Of a DNA stretch of 64,000 nucleotides, positions 49,126 through 58,902 are shown piece after piece (position 1 is the stretch's first letter; the number at the start of each line of letters is the position of its first letter). The DNA comes from Affinirhizobium lemnae (lineage in GTDB: Bacteria > Pseudomonadota > Alphaproteobacteria > Rhizobiales > Rhizobiaceae): contig NZ_JALJQZ010000012.1 in NCBI RefSeq assembly GCF_022968395.1, positions 62,001 to 126,000 of the forward strand, in the 5' to 3' direction. Made by a program: the position numbers and the translations under genes. The notes beneath the pieces are model-generated. The model saw only the letters and a program-made list of their open reading frames with translations, had not been told where the DNA came from and ran no database searches.

Positions 49126-49614
49126 TTAGAACAGGTTTGCAGCCAGATCTTCGATTTGAGCAGGCGCGTAGACGGCAATACCCTCGGAGCGCAGAAGCGC
49201 TGCCGTGACGCCATTGCCTGCGTGTTTCACGCCGTTAAAGTTCCCGTCATAGATTGCCAACGAGCCGCAGGATGGACTGCCGTCTATCAAGAGGGCGTGG
49301 AGACAGCCGTTGTCGCGGGCATGCTTGAGCGCGCGCCCTGCGCCGTCGATGAATGCGGCCGTGACATCGCCACCGGTCAGTTCCAGAACGCGGGCACGAC
49401 CCGCCAGAACATCCTCGCCGTTCAGGCCGTCTTCGATTTCTGCAGGCGGGCGCGGCACACTCATGCCGCCCGCAAGTTCAGGACAGAAAGCAACAAGGCG
49501 CCCCTCCCTTTTCCACTGTTCGATGAGTGAATGGAGGAGCGGCTTGCCTTTGCCGTCATAACGGACCGGCTGGCCGAGGAGGCAGGCACTGATGAGGATC
49601 CTGCCTGCCGCCAT
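49126..49614 (-). CDS. DUF523-family protein
   Basis: This 162-residue protein carries the family motifs ILISACLLGQPVRYDGKGK, FCPELAGGMSVPRPPAEI and IDGSPSCGS. The conserved cysteines suggest metal or iron-sulfur binding. Function is unknown. It follows glyS by six bases on the same strand, so it is probably the last gene of that operon. Confidence 0.8.
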   Translation of the reverse strand: MAAGRILISACLLGQPVRYDGKGKPLLHSLIEQWKREGRLVAFCPELAGGMSVPRPPAEIEDGLNGEDVLAGRARVLELTGGDVTAAFIDGAGRALKHARDNGCLHALLIDGSPSCGSLAIYDGNFNGVKHAGNGVTAALLRSEGIAVYAPAQIEDLAANLF

Positions 49615-49620
49615 TCTGGA

Positions 49621-52011
49621 TCAACCGCTGATCTTGGAGAAGTCCGCAACCGTTCCTGTCGCCTCGCGAATGGCCTTCAACAGGGCGAGGCGGTTGGCGC
49701 GGATGGCTGGGTCTTCGTCATTGACGAGCACCGCTTCGAAGAAGGTATCGACGGGACCGCGCAGCCTGGACAGTGCTTCCATGGCAGAACGGAAGTCTTC
49801 CGACTTGACCGCCGCTGCCGCCTCGCTGGTTGCAGATGTGATAGCCGCATGGAGCGCCTGTTCAGCATCGAGCTTCAAGAGGTCTGGAGAGACTGCATCG
49901 GCAACGACGGTTCCCTTCTTCTCTTCCGCCGCCAGCAATTGCGTCGCACGCTTGGTGCCAGCCAGCAGGTTCTTGCCGTCTTCCGAGGTGATGAAGGCGG
50001 TGAGTGCTTCAGCGCGGCGAGCAACCAGCAGAAGATCATCGGCGTCCGGCGTCAGCACGGCATCGATGATATCGTGACGCGCACCCATGTCGCGCAGATA
50101 GACCTTCAGTCGGTCGTGGAAGAAGGAGAGAAGGTCATAAATTATCGCCTCAACAGGAAGAAACCTAGTAAATCTGTCCTTATTCATTATATCAAAAGAA
50201 GCGTCCATATCTATTTCGCCGGACAGCATAGATTTTTTGTTTATGTACCAGAAAGCATCCGTGTCTGCCGGATCCTTTGTCATTAAACTATGAGGATATA
50301 GACGAAAACTTCCGGTGTTTGTTCTGAAATACAGCGCGCTCGAAGAGGTGAACCGATCAAAATATGCTTGGTAGCTCTTAGAAAGAGCAAAATTGATACT
50401 AAGCCGCACCTTACGCTCCAGCATGATGCGCACGACGCCGAGAGCGGCGCGACGAAGGGCGTAAGGATCCTTGGAGCCGGTCGGCTTTTCATCGATGGCC
50501 CAGAAACCGACGAGCGTATCGAGCTTGTCTGCAAGCGCGACAGCAATTGCCACCTTGTCTTCCGGCACACGGTCCGACGGGCCCTGCGGCTTGTAATGGT
50601 CTTCGATGGCGGCGGCAACGGACGCATTTTCGCCCTGGAGAACAGCATATTTGCGGCCCATCAGGCCCTGAAGTTCAGGGAACTCGCCCACGGCTTCAGT
50701 GCGCAGATCAGCTTTTGCCAGAACAACGGCGCGATCCACCAGCTTTTCATCCGCACCGACAACGCCCGCAATCTGCTTTGCCAGCGCCCGGATGCGCTCC
50801 ACGCGCTGCCCTTGCGTGCCGAGCTTGGCGTGGAAGGTGACGTTCAGCGCATCGAGCTTGGCCATGCGCTGGTCGAGCGGCTTGGAAAGATCGAGGCCGA
50901 ATTTGTCCTTAGAAGCCTTCAGGGTTTCGAGATCCGGCAGGTTGCCCTGGTCTCGCGTCCAGAAATGCTTGGCATCTGACAAACGCGCGCGCACGACCTT
51001 GCCATTGCCGTGGATGATTTCCTTGCCGCCATCCTTCGCCTCGATATTCGAGATGAGGATGAAGTGGTTGGAGAGACCTTCGGTTGCACCCTGCGGACGA
51101 GTGACGAAACATTTCTGGTTTGTCTTGATCGTCAGGCGGATGATCTCCGCGGGGATCTGGAGGTATTCTTCCTCGAACGCGCCCATCAGCACATGCGGCC
51201 ATTCGACGAGGCCAGACACTTCTTCCAGAAGCCCCTCGTCTTCCACCAGTTCGAGACCGTTGGCAAAGGTCAGATCCTTCGCGTCATGCAGGATTACATC
51301 CTTTCGGCGCTCTGCATCCAGCATGACCTTCGCTTTTTCGAGGCTCGCCACGTAATCGTCGAAGCGGCGAACAGTAATCGCCTCTGGCGCATGGAAGCGG
51401 TGACCATAGGTGATGTTGGAGGCCGTGATGCCGTCGACTTCGAACGGAATGATCTGCGTTTCGTCGTGTTCAGGCCCGAACATGCAGAGGATGGATTGCA
51501 GCGGGCGCACCCAGCGCAGGCTTTCGGAACCCTTGCCGTCAATGCCGTTGAACCGCATGCCCTTGGGCGCGGAGGCGGCACCGGAGCGCATGCTCTTCGG
51601 CCAGGGAAAGGAGCGGATGATGCCGGGCATGACATCGCCAATGATCTCTTCCGCCGCACGACCGGGCCTGGAAATCACCGCCACGTAGAAATCGCCCTTC
51701 TTCGGGTCCGAAGCGACCTGCGCCTCTTCCACGGAGCCAAGACCTGCCTTGCGCAGGAAGCCCTGGATGGCCTGTTCCGGCGCCTTGGTGGATGGACCCT
51801 TGATCTCTTCCCGCTGGTCGGCGGAACGGGCCGTCAGACCACGGATATCCAACGTCAGGCGGCGCGGCGTCCAGTACTCGCGCGCTCCCTCATAGGTCAA
51901 ACCGGCTTCCACCAGCGCATCGGTCACGAGCTTCTTCAGATCGCCCGCAGCCTTGCGCTGCATGCGGGCAGGAATTTCCTCGGAGCGGAGTTCGAGCAGA
52001 AGATCAGGCAT
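49621..52011 (-). CDS. glyS: Glycine-tRNA ligase beta subunit with AT-rich insertion
   Basis: This 796-residue protein starts [20 protein letters not shown], the typical GlyS N-terminus, and keeps the core ([15 protein letters not shown]) and a C-terminal DALR-type anticodon-binding domain. E. coli GlyS is about 690 residues. Here residues about 534-622 form an extra, Tyr/Phe/Ser/Asn-rich segment ([20 protein letters not shown]) encoded by AT-rich DNA (50140-50410), while [15 protein letters not shown] resumes normal sequence. It charges tRNA-Gly with GlyQ. The 5' end is tandemly duplicated upstream. Confidence 0.88.
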   Translation of the reverse strand: MPDLLLELRSEEIPARMQRKAAGDLKKLVTDALVEAGLTYEGAREYWTPRRLTLDIRGLTARSADQREEIKGPSTKAPEQAIQGFLRKAGLGSVEEAQVASDPKKGDFYVAVISRPGRAAEEIIGDVMPGIIRSFPWPKSMRSGAASAPKGMRFNGIDGKGSESLRWVRPLQSILCMFGPEHDETQIIPFEVDGITASNITYGHRFHAPEAITVRRFDDYVASLEKAKVMLDAERRKDVILHDAKDLTFANGLELVEDEGLLEEVSGLVEWPHVLMGAFEEEYLQIPAEIIRLTIKTNQKCFVTRPQGATEGLSNHFILISNIEAKDGGKEIIHGNGKVVRARLSDAKHFWTRDQGNLPDLETLKASKDKFGLDLSKPLDQRMAKLDALNVTFHAKLGTQGQRVERIRALAKQIAGVVGADEKLVDRAVVLAKADLRTEAVGEFPELQGLMGRKYAVLQGENASVAAAIEDHYKPQGPSDRVPEDKVAIAVALADKLDTLVGFWAIDEKPTGSKDPYALRRAALGVVRIMLERKVRLSINFALSKSYQAYFDRFTSSSALYFRTNTGSFRLYPHSLMTKDPADTDAFWYINKKSMLSGEIDMDASFDIMNKDRFTRFLPVEAIIYDLLSFFHDRLKVYLRDMGARHDIIDAVLTPDADDLLLVARRAEALTAFITSEDGKNLLAGTKRATQLLAAEEKKGTVVADAVSPDLLKLDAEQALHAAITSATSEAAAAVKSEDFRSAMEALSRLRGPVDTFFEAVLVNDEDPAIRANRLALLKAIREATGTVADFSKISG
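50140..50410 (-). other. AT-rich segment inside glyS
   Basis: About 270 bp with visibly low GC against flanks near 60% GC. The reading frame stays open and encodes an in-frame segment that looks like an insertion relative to shorter GlyS proteins. It starts after a conserved LERKVRLSI and ends before [15 protein letters not shown]. Codons such as AAA, ATA, TTA and TTT are common here and rare in the flanks. Confidence 0.6.
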
Positions 52012-52267
52012 TGTTCAGTTCCTTGGCCCGCATGCGTTTTGCCTGTTTGCACGTCCTCGCACCTGCGGCGCTACGGGCGTGCGGCTGGGCAGGAATTTCC
52101 TCGGAGCGGAGTTCGAGCAGAAGATCAGGCATTGTTCAGTTCCTTGGCCCGCATGCGTTTTGCCTGTTTGCACGTCCTCGCACCTGCGGCGCTACGGGCG
52201 TGCGGCTGGGCAGGAATTTCCTCGGAGCGGAGTTCGAGCAGAAGATCAGGCATTGTTCAGTTCCTTG
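51966..52267. repeat. 121-bp tandem repeat duplicating the glyS start (2.5 copies)
   Basis: The sequence from GGGCAGGAATTTCC at 51966 repeats exactly at 52087 and again at 52208, with a 121-bp period; the third copy breaks off at about 52267. Each copy holds the glyS start region. Read leftward, copies two and three give 42-codon minicistrons (52253 to 52125 and 52132 to 52004) beginning [15 protein letters not shown] and ending in TGA overlapping the next ATG. The last overlaps the true glyS start by eight bases. Confidence 0.85.
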
Positions 52268-52379
52268 AGCCGCAGGGGCTTGTCTATTCTATCGGCTGGC
52301 AGTGTGTTGCGCGGGACTTAGCAAGGCAGCGTGGAATTGTCATCTACGGGGTGGCGCAAAAAAGGAGTTTGGACCAGAG

Positions 52380-54329
52380 CTACCAGCCGCCGCCGCCACC
52401 ACCACCGCCGCCGCCACCGGACGAGCCGCCGCTGGAAAATCCGGACGACGACGAGGAGACGGGCTGCGGGATGGTGGATGCAATGGTCGACGCCATGGAG
52501 GAGGAAAAGCCGCCGATGCTTTCTCCAAACGAGCCGAAGCTGTCGCCGCTATACCAGCCGGGGTGATAGCTCGCCGCCGCGGCACCGGCTGCCGCTGTGG
52601 CAAGCCAGGTCTCGAACGTACGGCTCCAGGGTTTTTCCACTCCCAGCGCAACGGCATAGGGAAGAAGCGTCTCGAAGTGGCGCGGGGACATTTCCGGCGC
52701 CTCGACCATGTTCATGCGATCCCGTTCGGCCAGCGTGAGATAGGTCTTCAACCCATCCACTTCGTCCATCAGTCTGGCGCCAAGCGGTGTCGGCGCGCCC
52801 ATCAGGAAAAAGAAGACGGCATTGATCAGCGTGATGCCGCCAACCACGGCGATAACGGGCCAATCCGAATGATCCAGCGCTTCCAGCGCCGCGACGAGGA
52901 TGCCGCCTGCGGCGATAAGACCGATGAAGCCGAAGACTCCGAACATCAGGACGCCGCCGATGCGCGCGATCACACTGCGTTTGCGGAACATGGAGCGACC
53001 AGCTTTCAGCGCGAAGCCACCCCAGACAACACCAAACACCACGGACGGCACCAGGAATCCGATGCTATCGGGGTCGAAATCGCCGAAGAACAGGAGGATA
53101 GCGAGAGCCAGGATGCTGAGGAGAACACCGCCGACGATATAGCCGACATTGCCCTTGTAGTAACGACCGCGATGCTCTTTCTCGATGGCATTGCGGAAGA
53201 GCTTGGCGATCGACTGCACTTTCGTGCCATTGGCCTTGTCGATGGTGAAAGCTTCGCCCTTCGCGCCCAGCTGCTGCAGCAGGATGGCCTGTCCGGCGGG
53301 CAGACTGGATGGAGCGGCTTTGCCCGTTCGCCGCACGACGATGCTGCTCTTCAGATCCTCCAGGACGACATAGCCACCCACGGCGAGATCAATGAAGCTG
53401 GCCGACAGCGCATCCCAGCCTTCGCCGGAAAATCCTTTATTATCGACATAGTTCACCAGCGCGGGAGACAGACCCTCCGGTGGATACCAGCGTGGCACCA
53501 CGACGCCGCGCGGCGGGTCACGCCCCACGCGACGCCAGAACCAGAAATAATAGGCGGCGACGACGAGAAGGCCCGTGCCGCCGATGATGTAGTTGATATT
53601 GTCACGCCAGAACCAGCCGCGCTGCTGCGCATCGCTGGGCGGCATGATCGAGCCCTTGGGCATGGCGATGGCAATCGTCAGGCCTTCATTCGGGCTGAGA
53701 GGACGCACTGTGACAAACCCGGGAGCCGTATCGCTGCCGGTGCGACGGGCATCCTTGCCGGTTGCGCCTTCGGCACCCGTGAAGAAGGTGGTGTTCAGCG
53801 CCTTTACACCCGGCGGCAGCTGAACCACGGCGGAGGCCTGATCGATGCGGAACATCCATCCGTTGCCGGTGACGTTCCAGTAGAACTCGTCGAAGCTTTC
53901 CTGATAGCGGATCTGCCGATCGGTGCGGTAGGTCAGTTCGTAGGTATGCAGGCCGCGATCGAGTTGCGTCTCGGGCGAACCCAGATAGATGCGCACACCG
54001 CCGGAAACGCCCTCCGTGCGCCAGTTTTCAGGACGGCCGTCGCGCGTAACGGTCAGAACTTCGAAGCCCACTTTCTGCCGCTTGCCCTTGGCATCCACCA
54101 TGTAGAGCGGAAAATCGCGGAAGATACCGCGGCGGATGTCCTTGCCTTCCGCATTGACGGTGATGATCTCCGTCACGGTCACATCGCCTTCACGGCTGAG
54201 CTGGATCTCCGAACGGTAGGCCGCGATGTATTCCGCCGCACGCGCTGCGCCCGGGATGCCAAGCGCCACTGCCTGCAGCAATGCCAGCAGCAGGAACAGG
54301 CGGGAAATCGGCAGGCAGGCGCGCTTCAT
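52380..54329 (-). CDS. DUF2207 membrane protein with Gly-rich tail
   Basis: This 649-residue protein begins with a signal peptide/first helix (MKRACLPISRLFLLLALLQA) and an extracytoplasmic DUF2207 domain (about 30-240, IQLSREGDVTVTEIITVNAEG). A membrane helix (near 250) and a second cluster of helices around 400-510 follow. The C-terminus is Ser/Gly-rich and ends in GGGGGGGGGGGW. Function is unknown. DUF2207 and LemA genes are commonly linked; here aroA lies between them. It is in the leftward run before glyS. Confidence 0.8.
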   Translation of the reverse strand: MKRACLPISRLFLLLALLQAVALGIPGAARAAEYIAAYRSEIQLSREGDVTVTEIITVNAEGKDIRRGIFRDFPLYMVDAKGKRQKVGFEVLTVTRDGRPENWRTEGVSGGVRIYLGSPETQLDRGLHTYELTYRTDRQIRYQESFDEFYWNVTGNGWMFRIDQASAVVQLPPGVKALNTTFFTGAEGATGKDARRTGSDTAPGFVTVRPLSPNEGLTIAIAMPKGSIMPPSDAQQRGWFWRDNINYIIGGTGLLVVAAYYFWFWRRVGRDPPRGVVVPRWYPPEGLSPALVNYVDNKGFSGEGWDALSASFIDLAVGGYVVLEDLKSSIVVRRTGKAAPSSLPAGQAILLQQLGAKGEAFTIDKANGTKVQSIAKLFRNAIEKEHRGRYYKGNVGYIVGGVLLSILALAILLFFGDFDPDSIGFLVPSVVFGVVWGGFALKAGRSMFRKRSVIARIGGVLMFGVFGFIGLIAAGGILVAALEALDHSDWPVIAVVGGITLINAVFFFLMGAPTPLGARLMDEVDGLKTYLTLAERDRMNMVEAPEMSPRHFETLLPYAVALGVEKPWSRTFETWLATAAAGAAAASYHPGWYSGDSFGSFGESIGGFSSSMASTIASTIPQPVSSSSSGFSSGGSSGGGGGGGGGGGW

Positions 54330-54335
54330 TCCGGA

Positions 54336-55592
54336 TCAACCCCGATCCAGAGCGACGCCGAGCGACGACAGCGCATCCCAGTAGTGCGGATAGGTTTTCG
54401 CCACGCAGCCCGGATCAAGGATGGTGATGCCGTTGATCTTGAGACCCGCAAGTGCAAAGCTCATGGCAATGCGGTGGTCGGCAAAGGTGTCGATACTGGC
54501 GGGAAGCGTCTGACCGGCGAGGGCTGGGTCGGAGGCGACGACGAGATCATCCCCTTCCTCAGTCGCAAGCCCCTGACGGATATTGTTCAGACCCGTCGAG
54601 AGCGCACGAATGCGGTCGCATTCCTTCACGCGCAGATTGGCAATGCCGACAAAACGCACTGGTGTCTTGTTGAAAGCTGCCAGAACCGCAATCGTCGGGA
54701 TGGCATCCTGCATCTGGCTGCCATCGATGACGGCGGGCATATGCGGGAAAGCCGAAATGACATCATAGGCCTTGGCATCCGGCTGGGTGAAATCAGTCGC
54801 CGGTGTGCCGATATCGATTGAACCACCCGTCAAAACTTCCGCGCCCCAGAGATAGGTCGCGGCAGAGGCATCCGGCTCGATATGGAAGTCGGTCGCCGTG
54901 TAGCCGGTCGGCTCGATCCGCCAGACTGACGGGGACGGTTGCTCGACCTTCGCACCGAAGGCGCGCATGGCAGACAGCGTGAGATCGATATAGCCGCGCG
55001 CGCCGATATCAGCACCGGCCAGCTCGATCTCGAAAGGTTCGGCGGCAATGGCAGCCGCCATCAACAAAGCCGACACATACTGGCTGGAGAGGCCGGCATC
55101 GATCACAACGCGGTTCTTCTCGAAGCGGCCAGTTGCATCGATCGTCACCGGCGGGCATCCCGTCGGCGCTTCCACGGCAACGCCCAGGGAGCGCAGTGCA
55201 TCGACCAGTGGCTGGATCGGGCGCTTGCGCATGTGCTGGTCGCCGTCGACCACGAAGCGCCCCTGGCCTAAAGCCACGGCCGCCGTGAGAAAACGCGTTG
55301 CTGTGCCTGCATTGCCAAGGAAGAGCGGCTCTGACGACGGGTTGAGCTTGCCGGAGCTGGTGACCACGAAGGTCGTTGCATCCGGCTCATCAACTGTCAC
55401 ACCCATGGCGCGCAGAGCTTCTGCCATATACCGCGTGTCATCGCTTTTCAGCGCCCCGGTCAAACGGCTCGTGCCCTTGGCAAGACCGGCCAGCAGCAAA
55501 GCGCGGTTGGTGATGGATTTGGAACCGGGTGGCGCCACATGCCCCTTCAGGGGATGGTCAGGCGGGAGAATGGTCAGTTGATCGGCACTCAT
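54336..55592 (-). CDS. aroA: 3-phosphoshikimate 1-carboxyvinyltransferase (EPSP synthase)
   Basis: This 418-residue enzyme has the PEP/shikimate site elements PPGSKSITNRALLLA, LFLGNAGTATRFLTAA, GDQHMRKRPIQPLVDALR and RVKECDRIRAL. It makes EPSP in the chorismate pathway. The motif GNAGTATRF has Phe at the position of E. coli Pro101; Gly96 is kept. It is not the CP4 class II form, whose motif differs. I start at the ATG at 55590-55592, where MSADQLTILPP begins the family sequence. It lies between lemA and the DUF2207 gene. Confidence 0.9.
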   Translation of the reverse strand: MSADQLTILPPDHPLKGHVAPPGSKSITNRALLLAGLAKGTSRLTGALKSDDTRYMAEALRAMGVTVDEPDATTFVVTSSGKLNPSSEPLFLGNAGTATRFLTAAVALGQGRFVVDGDQHMRKRPIQPLVDALRSLGVAVEAPTGCPPVTIDATGRFEKNRVVIDAGLSSQYVSALLMAAAIAAEPFEIELAGADIGARGYIDLTLSAMRAFGAKVEQPSPSVWRIEPTGYTATDFHIEPDASAATYLWGAEVLTGGSIDIGTPATDFTQPDAKAYDVISAFPHMPAVIDGSQMQDAIPTIAVLAAFNKTPVRFVGIANLRVKECDRIRALSTGLNNIRQGLATEEGDDLVVASDPALAGQTLPASIDTFADHRIAMSFALAGLKINGITILDPGCVAKTYPHYWDALSSLGVALDRG

Positions 55593-55654
55593 TATACTCT
55601 CACAAGCGCTTGTCATGCGCCCTTTTTTCATGGATTTCGAAGACGGCCCGGCCG

Positions 55655-56206
55655 CTAGAACTTGACCGTCGGAACAGCGCGATCCGCTTCGTTGGCAATT
55701 TCGAAATAGGGCTTCTTGGCAAAGCCGAACTGGCCCGCAATGAGATTGGACGGGAAGCTTTCCACCTTGACGTTCAGGTCACGCGCAGCACCATTGTAAT
55801 AGCGCCGGGACATCTGGATCTCGTTCTCAACGGTTTCCAGCGAGCGCTGAAGTTCCACAAAGTTCTCGTTGGCCTTGAGATCAGGATAGGCTTCGGCAAG
55901 CGCAATCACCCGGCCAAGCGCCTGGCCCAGAAGACCTTCGGCAACGGCACGGCCTGCCACATCGCCCGATGGCACGGCTTGCGCCTTGTTGCGCAGTTCG
56001 ACCACGGCTTCCAGCGTAGAGCGCTCGTGCGATGCGTAGCCTTTGACGGTCTCGATGAGATTTGGGATGAGGTCGGCGCGACGCTTCAGCTGTACATCAA
56101 TGCCGGACCAGGCCTCTTTCGCCATCTGACGGGATTTCACCAGCCCGTTATAGACGAAGACGACATAGAGGGCGATGGCCGCGAGTGCGGCTAAGGCGAC
56201 ATACAT
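55655..56206 (-). CDS. lemA: LemA-family membrane protein
   Basis: This 183-residue protein has one N-terminal membrane helix (ALAALAAIALYVVFVYNGLV). The rest is a helical LemA domain with WSGIDVQLKRRADLIPNLIE and AYPDLKANENFVELQRSLE. LemA proteins are small membrane-anchored helical proteins of poorly known role, often beside DUF2207 genes. In the leftward run glyQ-lemA-aroA-DUF2207-glyS. Confidence 0.9.
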   Translation of the reverse strand: MYVALAALAAIALYVVFVYNGLVKSRQMAKEAWSGIDVQLKRRADLIPNLIETVKGYASHERSTLEAVVELRNKAQAVPSGDVAGRAVAEGLLGQALGRVIALAEAYPDLKANENFVELQRSLETVENEIQMSRRYYNGAARDLNVKVESFPSNLIAGQFGFAKKPYFEIANEADRAVPTVKF

Positions 56207-56308
56207 GAAAGGCTCCCCGGCGTGATCAGCGCGCGAACCCTAATCGTTTCGCGCGCTCCTGTCATCGGGTTTCTCAGCCGAGCGGGCGGGGTATCGGTAT
56301 TCGCCCGA

Positions 56309-57298
56309 TCAGGCCGCAGCACCGAGATTGGCGCCGCCAGCATCGGTCAGCAGGAAGGCTTCGCCGCAGGCCTTGGCCAGCGTGCGCACGCGCAAGATAT
56401 AACTCTGGCGTTCGGTGACCGAAATCACGCCACGCGCATCCAGAAGGTTAAAGACGTGGGACGCCTTGATGCACTGATCATAGGCCGGAAAGACGCACTT
56501 ATGTAGTATCCCCGTCGCGCCTCCGGCGCTCCCCGCCTCTTGTGCAGCCGCTTCGCCTTGCAGACGGCCCGCTTCCAGCAGCGCCTGGCACTCTTTTTCC
56601 GCATCGATGAAATGGCGATGCAGCATTTCGGTATTGGCGAATTCGAAATTGTGGCGGGAATATTCCTGCTCTGCCTGCAGGAAGACGTCGCCATAGGAAA
56701 TCTTTTCCTCGCCTTCGCGACCGTTGAAGTTCAGATCGTAAACATTGTCCACGCCCTGCACATACATGGCCAGACGCTCCAGACCGTAGGTCAGCTCACC
56801 GGCGACCGGCGAGCATTCGATACCGCAGACCTGCTGGAAATAGGTGAACTGCGAGACTTCCATGCCATCGCACCAGCATTCCCAGCCAAGACCCCAGGCG
56901 CCGAGCGTCGGGCTTTCCCAGTCGTCTTCCACGAAGCGGATGTCGTGAAGCAGGGGATCGAGGCCGATCGCCGCCAGCGAACCGAGGTAAAGCTCCTGCA
57001 GGTTCGACGGGTTCGGCTTCAAAATGACCTGATACTGGTAGTAATGCTGCAAGCGATTGGGGTTCTCGCCATAGCGGCCATCGGAGGGACGACGCGAGGG
57101 CTGCACATAGGCCGCCTTCCAGGGCTTGGGGCCAAGCGCACGCAGGGTCGTTGCCGGATGGAACGTACCAGCACCCACTTCCATGTCATAGGGTTGCAGG
57201 ACGGCGCATCCCTTGTCTGCCCAATAGTTGTGAAGCGTCAGGATCAGCGCCTGGAAAGAGCGCTTCGGGTCCATATGCGGAGCAAGGGTCGTGGTCAT
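56309..57298 (-). CDS. glyQ: Glycine-tRNA ligase alpha subunit
   Basis: This 329-residue subunit carries the class II synthetase motifs: [40 protein letters not shown] and [19 protein letters not shown]. It forms the catalytic part of the alpha2beta2 glycyl-tRNA synthetase with GlyS. Residues about 260-280 ([16 protein letters not shown]) are an Ala/Gly-rich loop just before [14 protein letters not shown] that looks longer than in E. coli GlyQ (about 303 residues). The ATG at 57296-57298 is the usual start. glyS lies 4.3 kb downstream, separated by lemA, aroA and the DUF2207 gene. Confidence 0.93.
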   Translation of the reverse strand: MTTTLAPHMDPKRSFQALILTLHNYWADKGCAVLQPYDMEVGAGTFHPATTLRALGPKPWKAAYVQPSRRPSDGRYGENPNRLQHYYQYQVILKPNPSNLQELYLGSLAAIGLDPLLHDIRFVEDDWESPTLGAWGLGWECWCDGMEVSQFTYFQQVCGIECSPVAGELTYGLERLAMYVQGVDNVYDLNFNGREGEEKISYGDVFLQAEQEYSRHNFEFANTEMLHRHFIDAEKECQALLEAGRLQGEAAAQEAGSAGGATGILHKCVFPAYDQCIKASHVFNLLDARGVISVTERQSYILRVRTLAKACGEAFLLTDAGGANLGAAA

Positions 57299-57509
57299 GG
57301 GATTGTGTCCGGAGCCAGTATACGTGATTTTTGCCCGTCTGGTGCCACGGGAGGGCGTGAGGGTCAAGCCTACGAGGGCCATCAAGGTCAAAGGCAAAGA
57401 CGCCGGGTGCGGCACGCAAACTTTTTCGTGAAGCCGTAACAATGCGTCATGTCCCAACGTAACATGGGCATGGCTGCAAGAAAGCTCAGCCGAAACCGAG
57501 GAGACATTC

Positions 57510-57914
57510 ATGAGATTTTCATCCACCGTGGCGGCCCTGATCGGCGCTGCCGCTCTTTCACTGACCGCAAGCCTGCCTGCGAGCGCCGCCGAAATCCGGG
57601 CCTTCGAACAGAAAGCCTTTACTGCTGCACAGACTGCGGGCAAGCCAATCGTGGTGGATATTACAGCCAGCTGGTGCCCAACCTGCGCCAAGCAGAAGCC
57701 GATCATCCAGTCGCTTGCCGACAGCGACAAGTTCAAGGACATGACCATTTTCACGGTCGACTTCGACAGGCAGAAAGATGTCGTGCGCGCTCTCGGTGCG
57801 ACCCAGCAGTCGACGCTGATTGCCTATCGCGGTACGAAAGAGACCCGCCGCTCGATAGGTGATACCAAGGCTTCCTCGATCGAGCAGCTGTTCCAGTCAG
57901 CCAAGACGAATTGA
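57510..57914 (+). CDS. Periplasmic thioredoxin-like protein
   Basis: This 134-residue protein has a signal peptide ([20 protein letters not shown]). The thioredoxin fold has active site [12 protein letters not shown] and a later cis-proline region (STLIAYRG). The mature protein should reduce or oxidise disulfides in the periplasm. The next gene, three bases on, encodes a CcdA/DsbD-like membrane electron carrier, so this is probably its periplasmic partner (ScsC/DsbE-like). Confidence 0.86.
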   Translation: MRFSSTVAALIGAAALSLTASLPASAAEIRAFEQKAFTAAQTAGKPIVVDITASWCPTCAKQKPIIQSLADSDKFKDMTIFTVDFDRQKDVVRALGATQQSTLIAYRGTKETRRSIGDTKASSIEQLFQSAKTN

Positions 57915-57917
57915 CCC

Positions 57918-58637
57918 ATGCTGACGGGCATCACCTTTGCAGGCCTTGCCGGTATCCTGTCCGTTTTGTCGCCCTGCGTGCTGCCGCTGGTGCCGATCGT
58001 TCTGGCGAGCGCGGCCAATCGTCACCGGCTTGGGCCCCTGGCGCTTGCCGCAGGACTGGCCGTTTCCTTCGTCGTTGTCGGGCTGTTCGTAGCGCTGGTC
58101 GGCTTTGGACTGGGGCTTGATTTTGGCCTGTTCCGCTCGGCAGGCGCCATCATCATGATCCTCATAGGCGCAGTAATGGTGATGCCGGCCCTTCAGGCCC
58201 GCCTTGCACTGGCGGCGGGACCTGTGGGCAGCTGGACCGAAAAGCGCTTCGGCGGCTTCGATGAAAGCGGCTGGCAAGGGCAGTTCGGTGTCGGCCTCTT
58301 GCTTGGCACCGTCTGGAGCCCGTGCATTGGCCCAACGCTCGGGGCCGCATCCCTCATGGCCGCACGCGGCGAAAACCTTGGTCAGGTCATCGTTACGATG
58401 CTGGCATTCGGCATCGGCGCTGCTCTGCCGCTTCTCGTTCTCGGCACCGTTTCGCGCGACCTCTTCAGCCGCACCCGGGACCGCATGCTGCGCGCTGGAC
58501 GATGGCTGAAAGCGATCCTTGGCATCATGCTGATTGTCATCGGGTCGCTGATCCTGACCGGAATGGACAAAAGGCTGGAGACGAAACTCATCGAAGCATC
58601 GCCAGCCTGGCTGACGGATCTGACGACCCGCTTCTGA
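57918..58637 (+). CDS. CcdA/DsbD-like transmembrane thiol-electron carrier
   Basis: This 239-residue protein has about six membrane helices. Two conserved cysteines lie in LSPCVLPL and VWSPCIGPT, the hallmark of the DsbD-beta/CcdA family that carries electrons from cytoplasmic thioredoxin across the membrane. The gene begins three bases after the thioredoxin-like gene ends, so the two are coupled. Its job may be cytochrome c maturation or reductive periplasmic repair; which is not clear here. Confidence 0.88.
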   Translation: MLTGITFAGLAGILSVLSPCVLPLVPIVLASAANRHRLGPLALAAGLAVSFVVVGLFVALVGFGLGLDFGLFRSAGAIIMILIGAVMVMPALQARLALAAGPVGSWTEKRFGGFDESGWQGQFGVGLLLGTVWSPCIGPTLGAASLMAARGENLGQVIVTMLAFGIGAALPLLVLGTVSRDLFSRTRDRMLRAGRWLKAILGIMLIVIGSLILTGMDKRLETKLIEASPAWLTDLTTRF

Positions 58638-58681
58638 TTCACCCGAATAAACTTTGGTGAAAAAAGCGGGCAGTCGTGCGC

Positions 58682-58876
58682 CTATTCCTCATCCTCGCGC
58701 TTGACGCGATACTCGCCCGTCACCGGATCCTTCACCAGAGTGCCGATGGCACCCGTCTGGCGCTCCTTTTCCCTGGCGCGCCGCAGCCGCGCCAGCTTCT
58801 CCGCATCGTTGACAAACTTCCGATACAGCAGCCAGCCTCCGCCGATGAGAATGGCAAGAAACAGGATCTGCGGCAT
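58682..58876 (-). CDS. Small single-pass membrane protein, unknown
   Basis: This 64-residue protein has one N-terminal membrane helix (QILFLAILIGGGWLLYRKFV) and a charged cytoplasmic tail (Arg/Glu-rich, then VKDPVTGEYRV). The ATG at 58874-58876 is chosen over an upstream TTG because the following residues fit the helix. It is convergent with the CcdA-like gene. I know no function. Confidence 0.6.
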   Translation of the reverse strand: MPQILFLAILIGGGWLLYRKFVNDAEKLARLRRAREKERQTGAIGTLVKDPVTGEYRVKREDEE

Positions 58877-58902
58877 GGGTGACAAGTCCTCGAATCGCGA
58901 AT

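Noticed and set aside
51966..52267. Short tandem repeats considered as a CRISPR array
   Set aside because: The 121-bp units are identical along their whole length with no unique spacers, and they copy the start of glyS.
52302..54821. 839-codon plus-strand frame over the DUF2207 and aroA genes
   Set aside because: It runs antisense to two recognisable genes and has an unstructured Arg/Asp/His composition.
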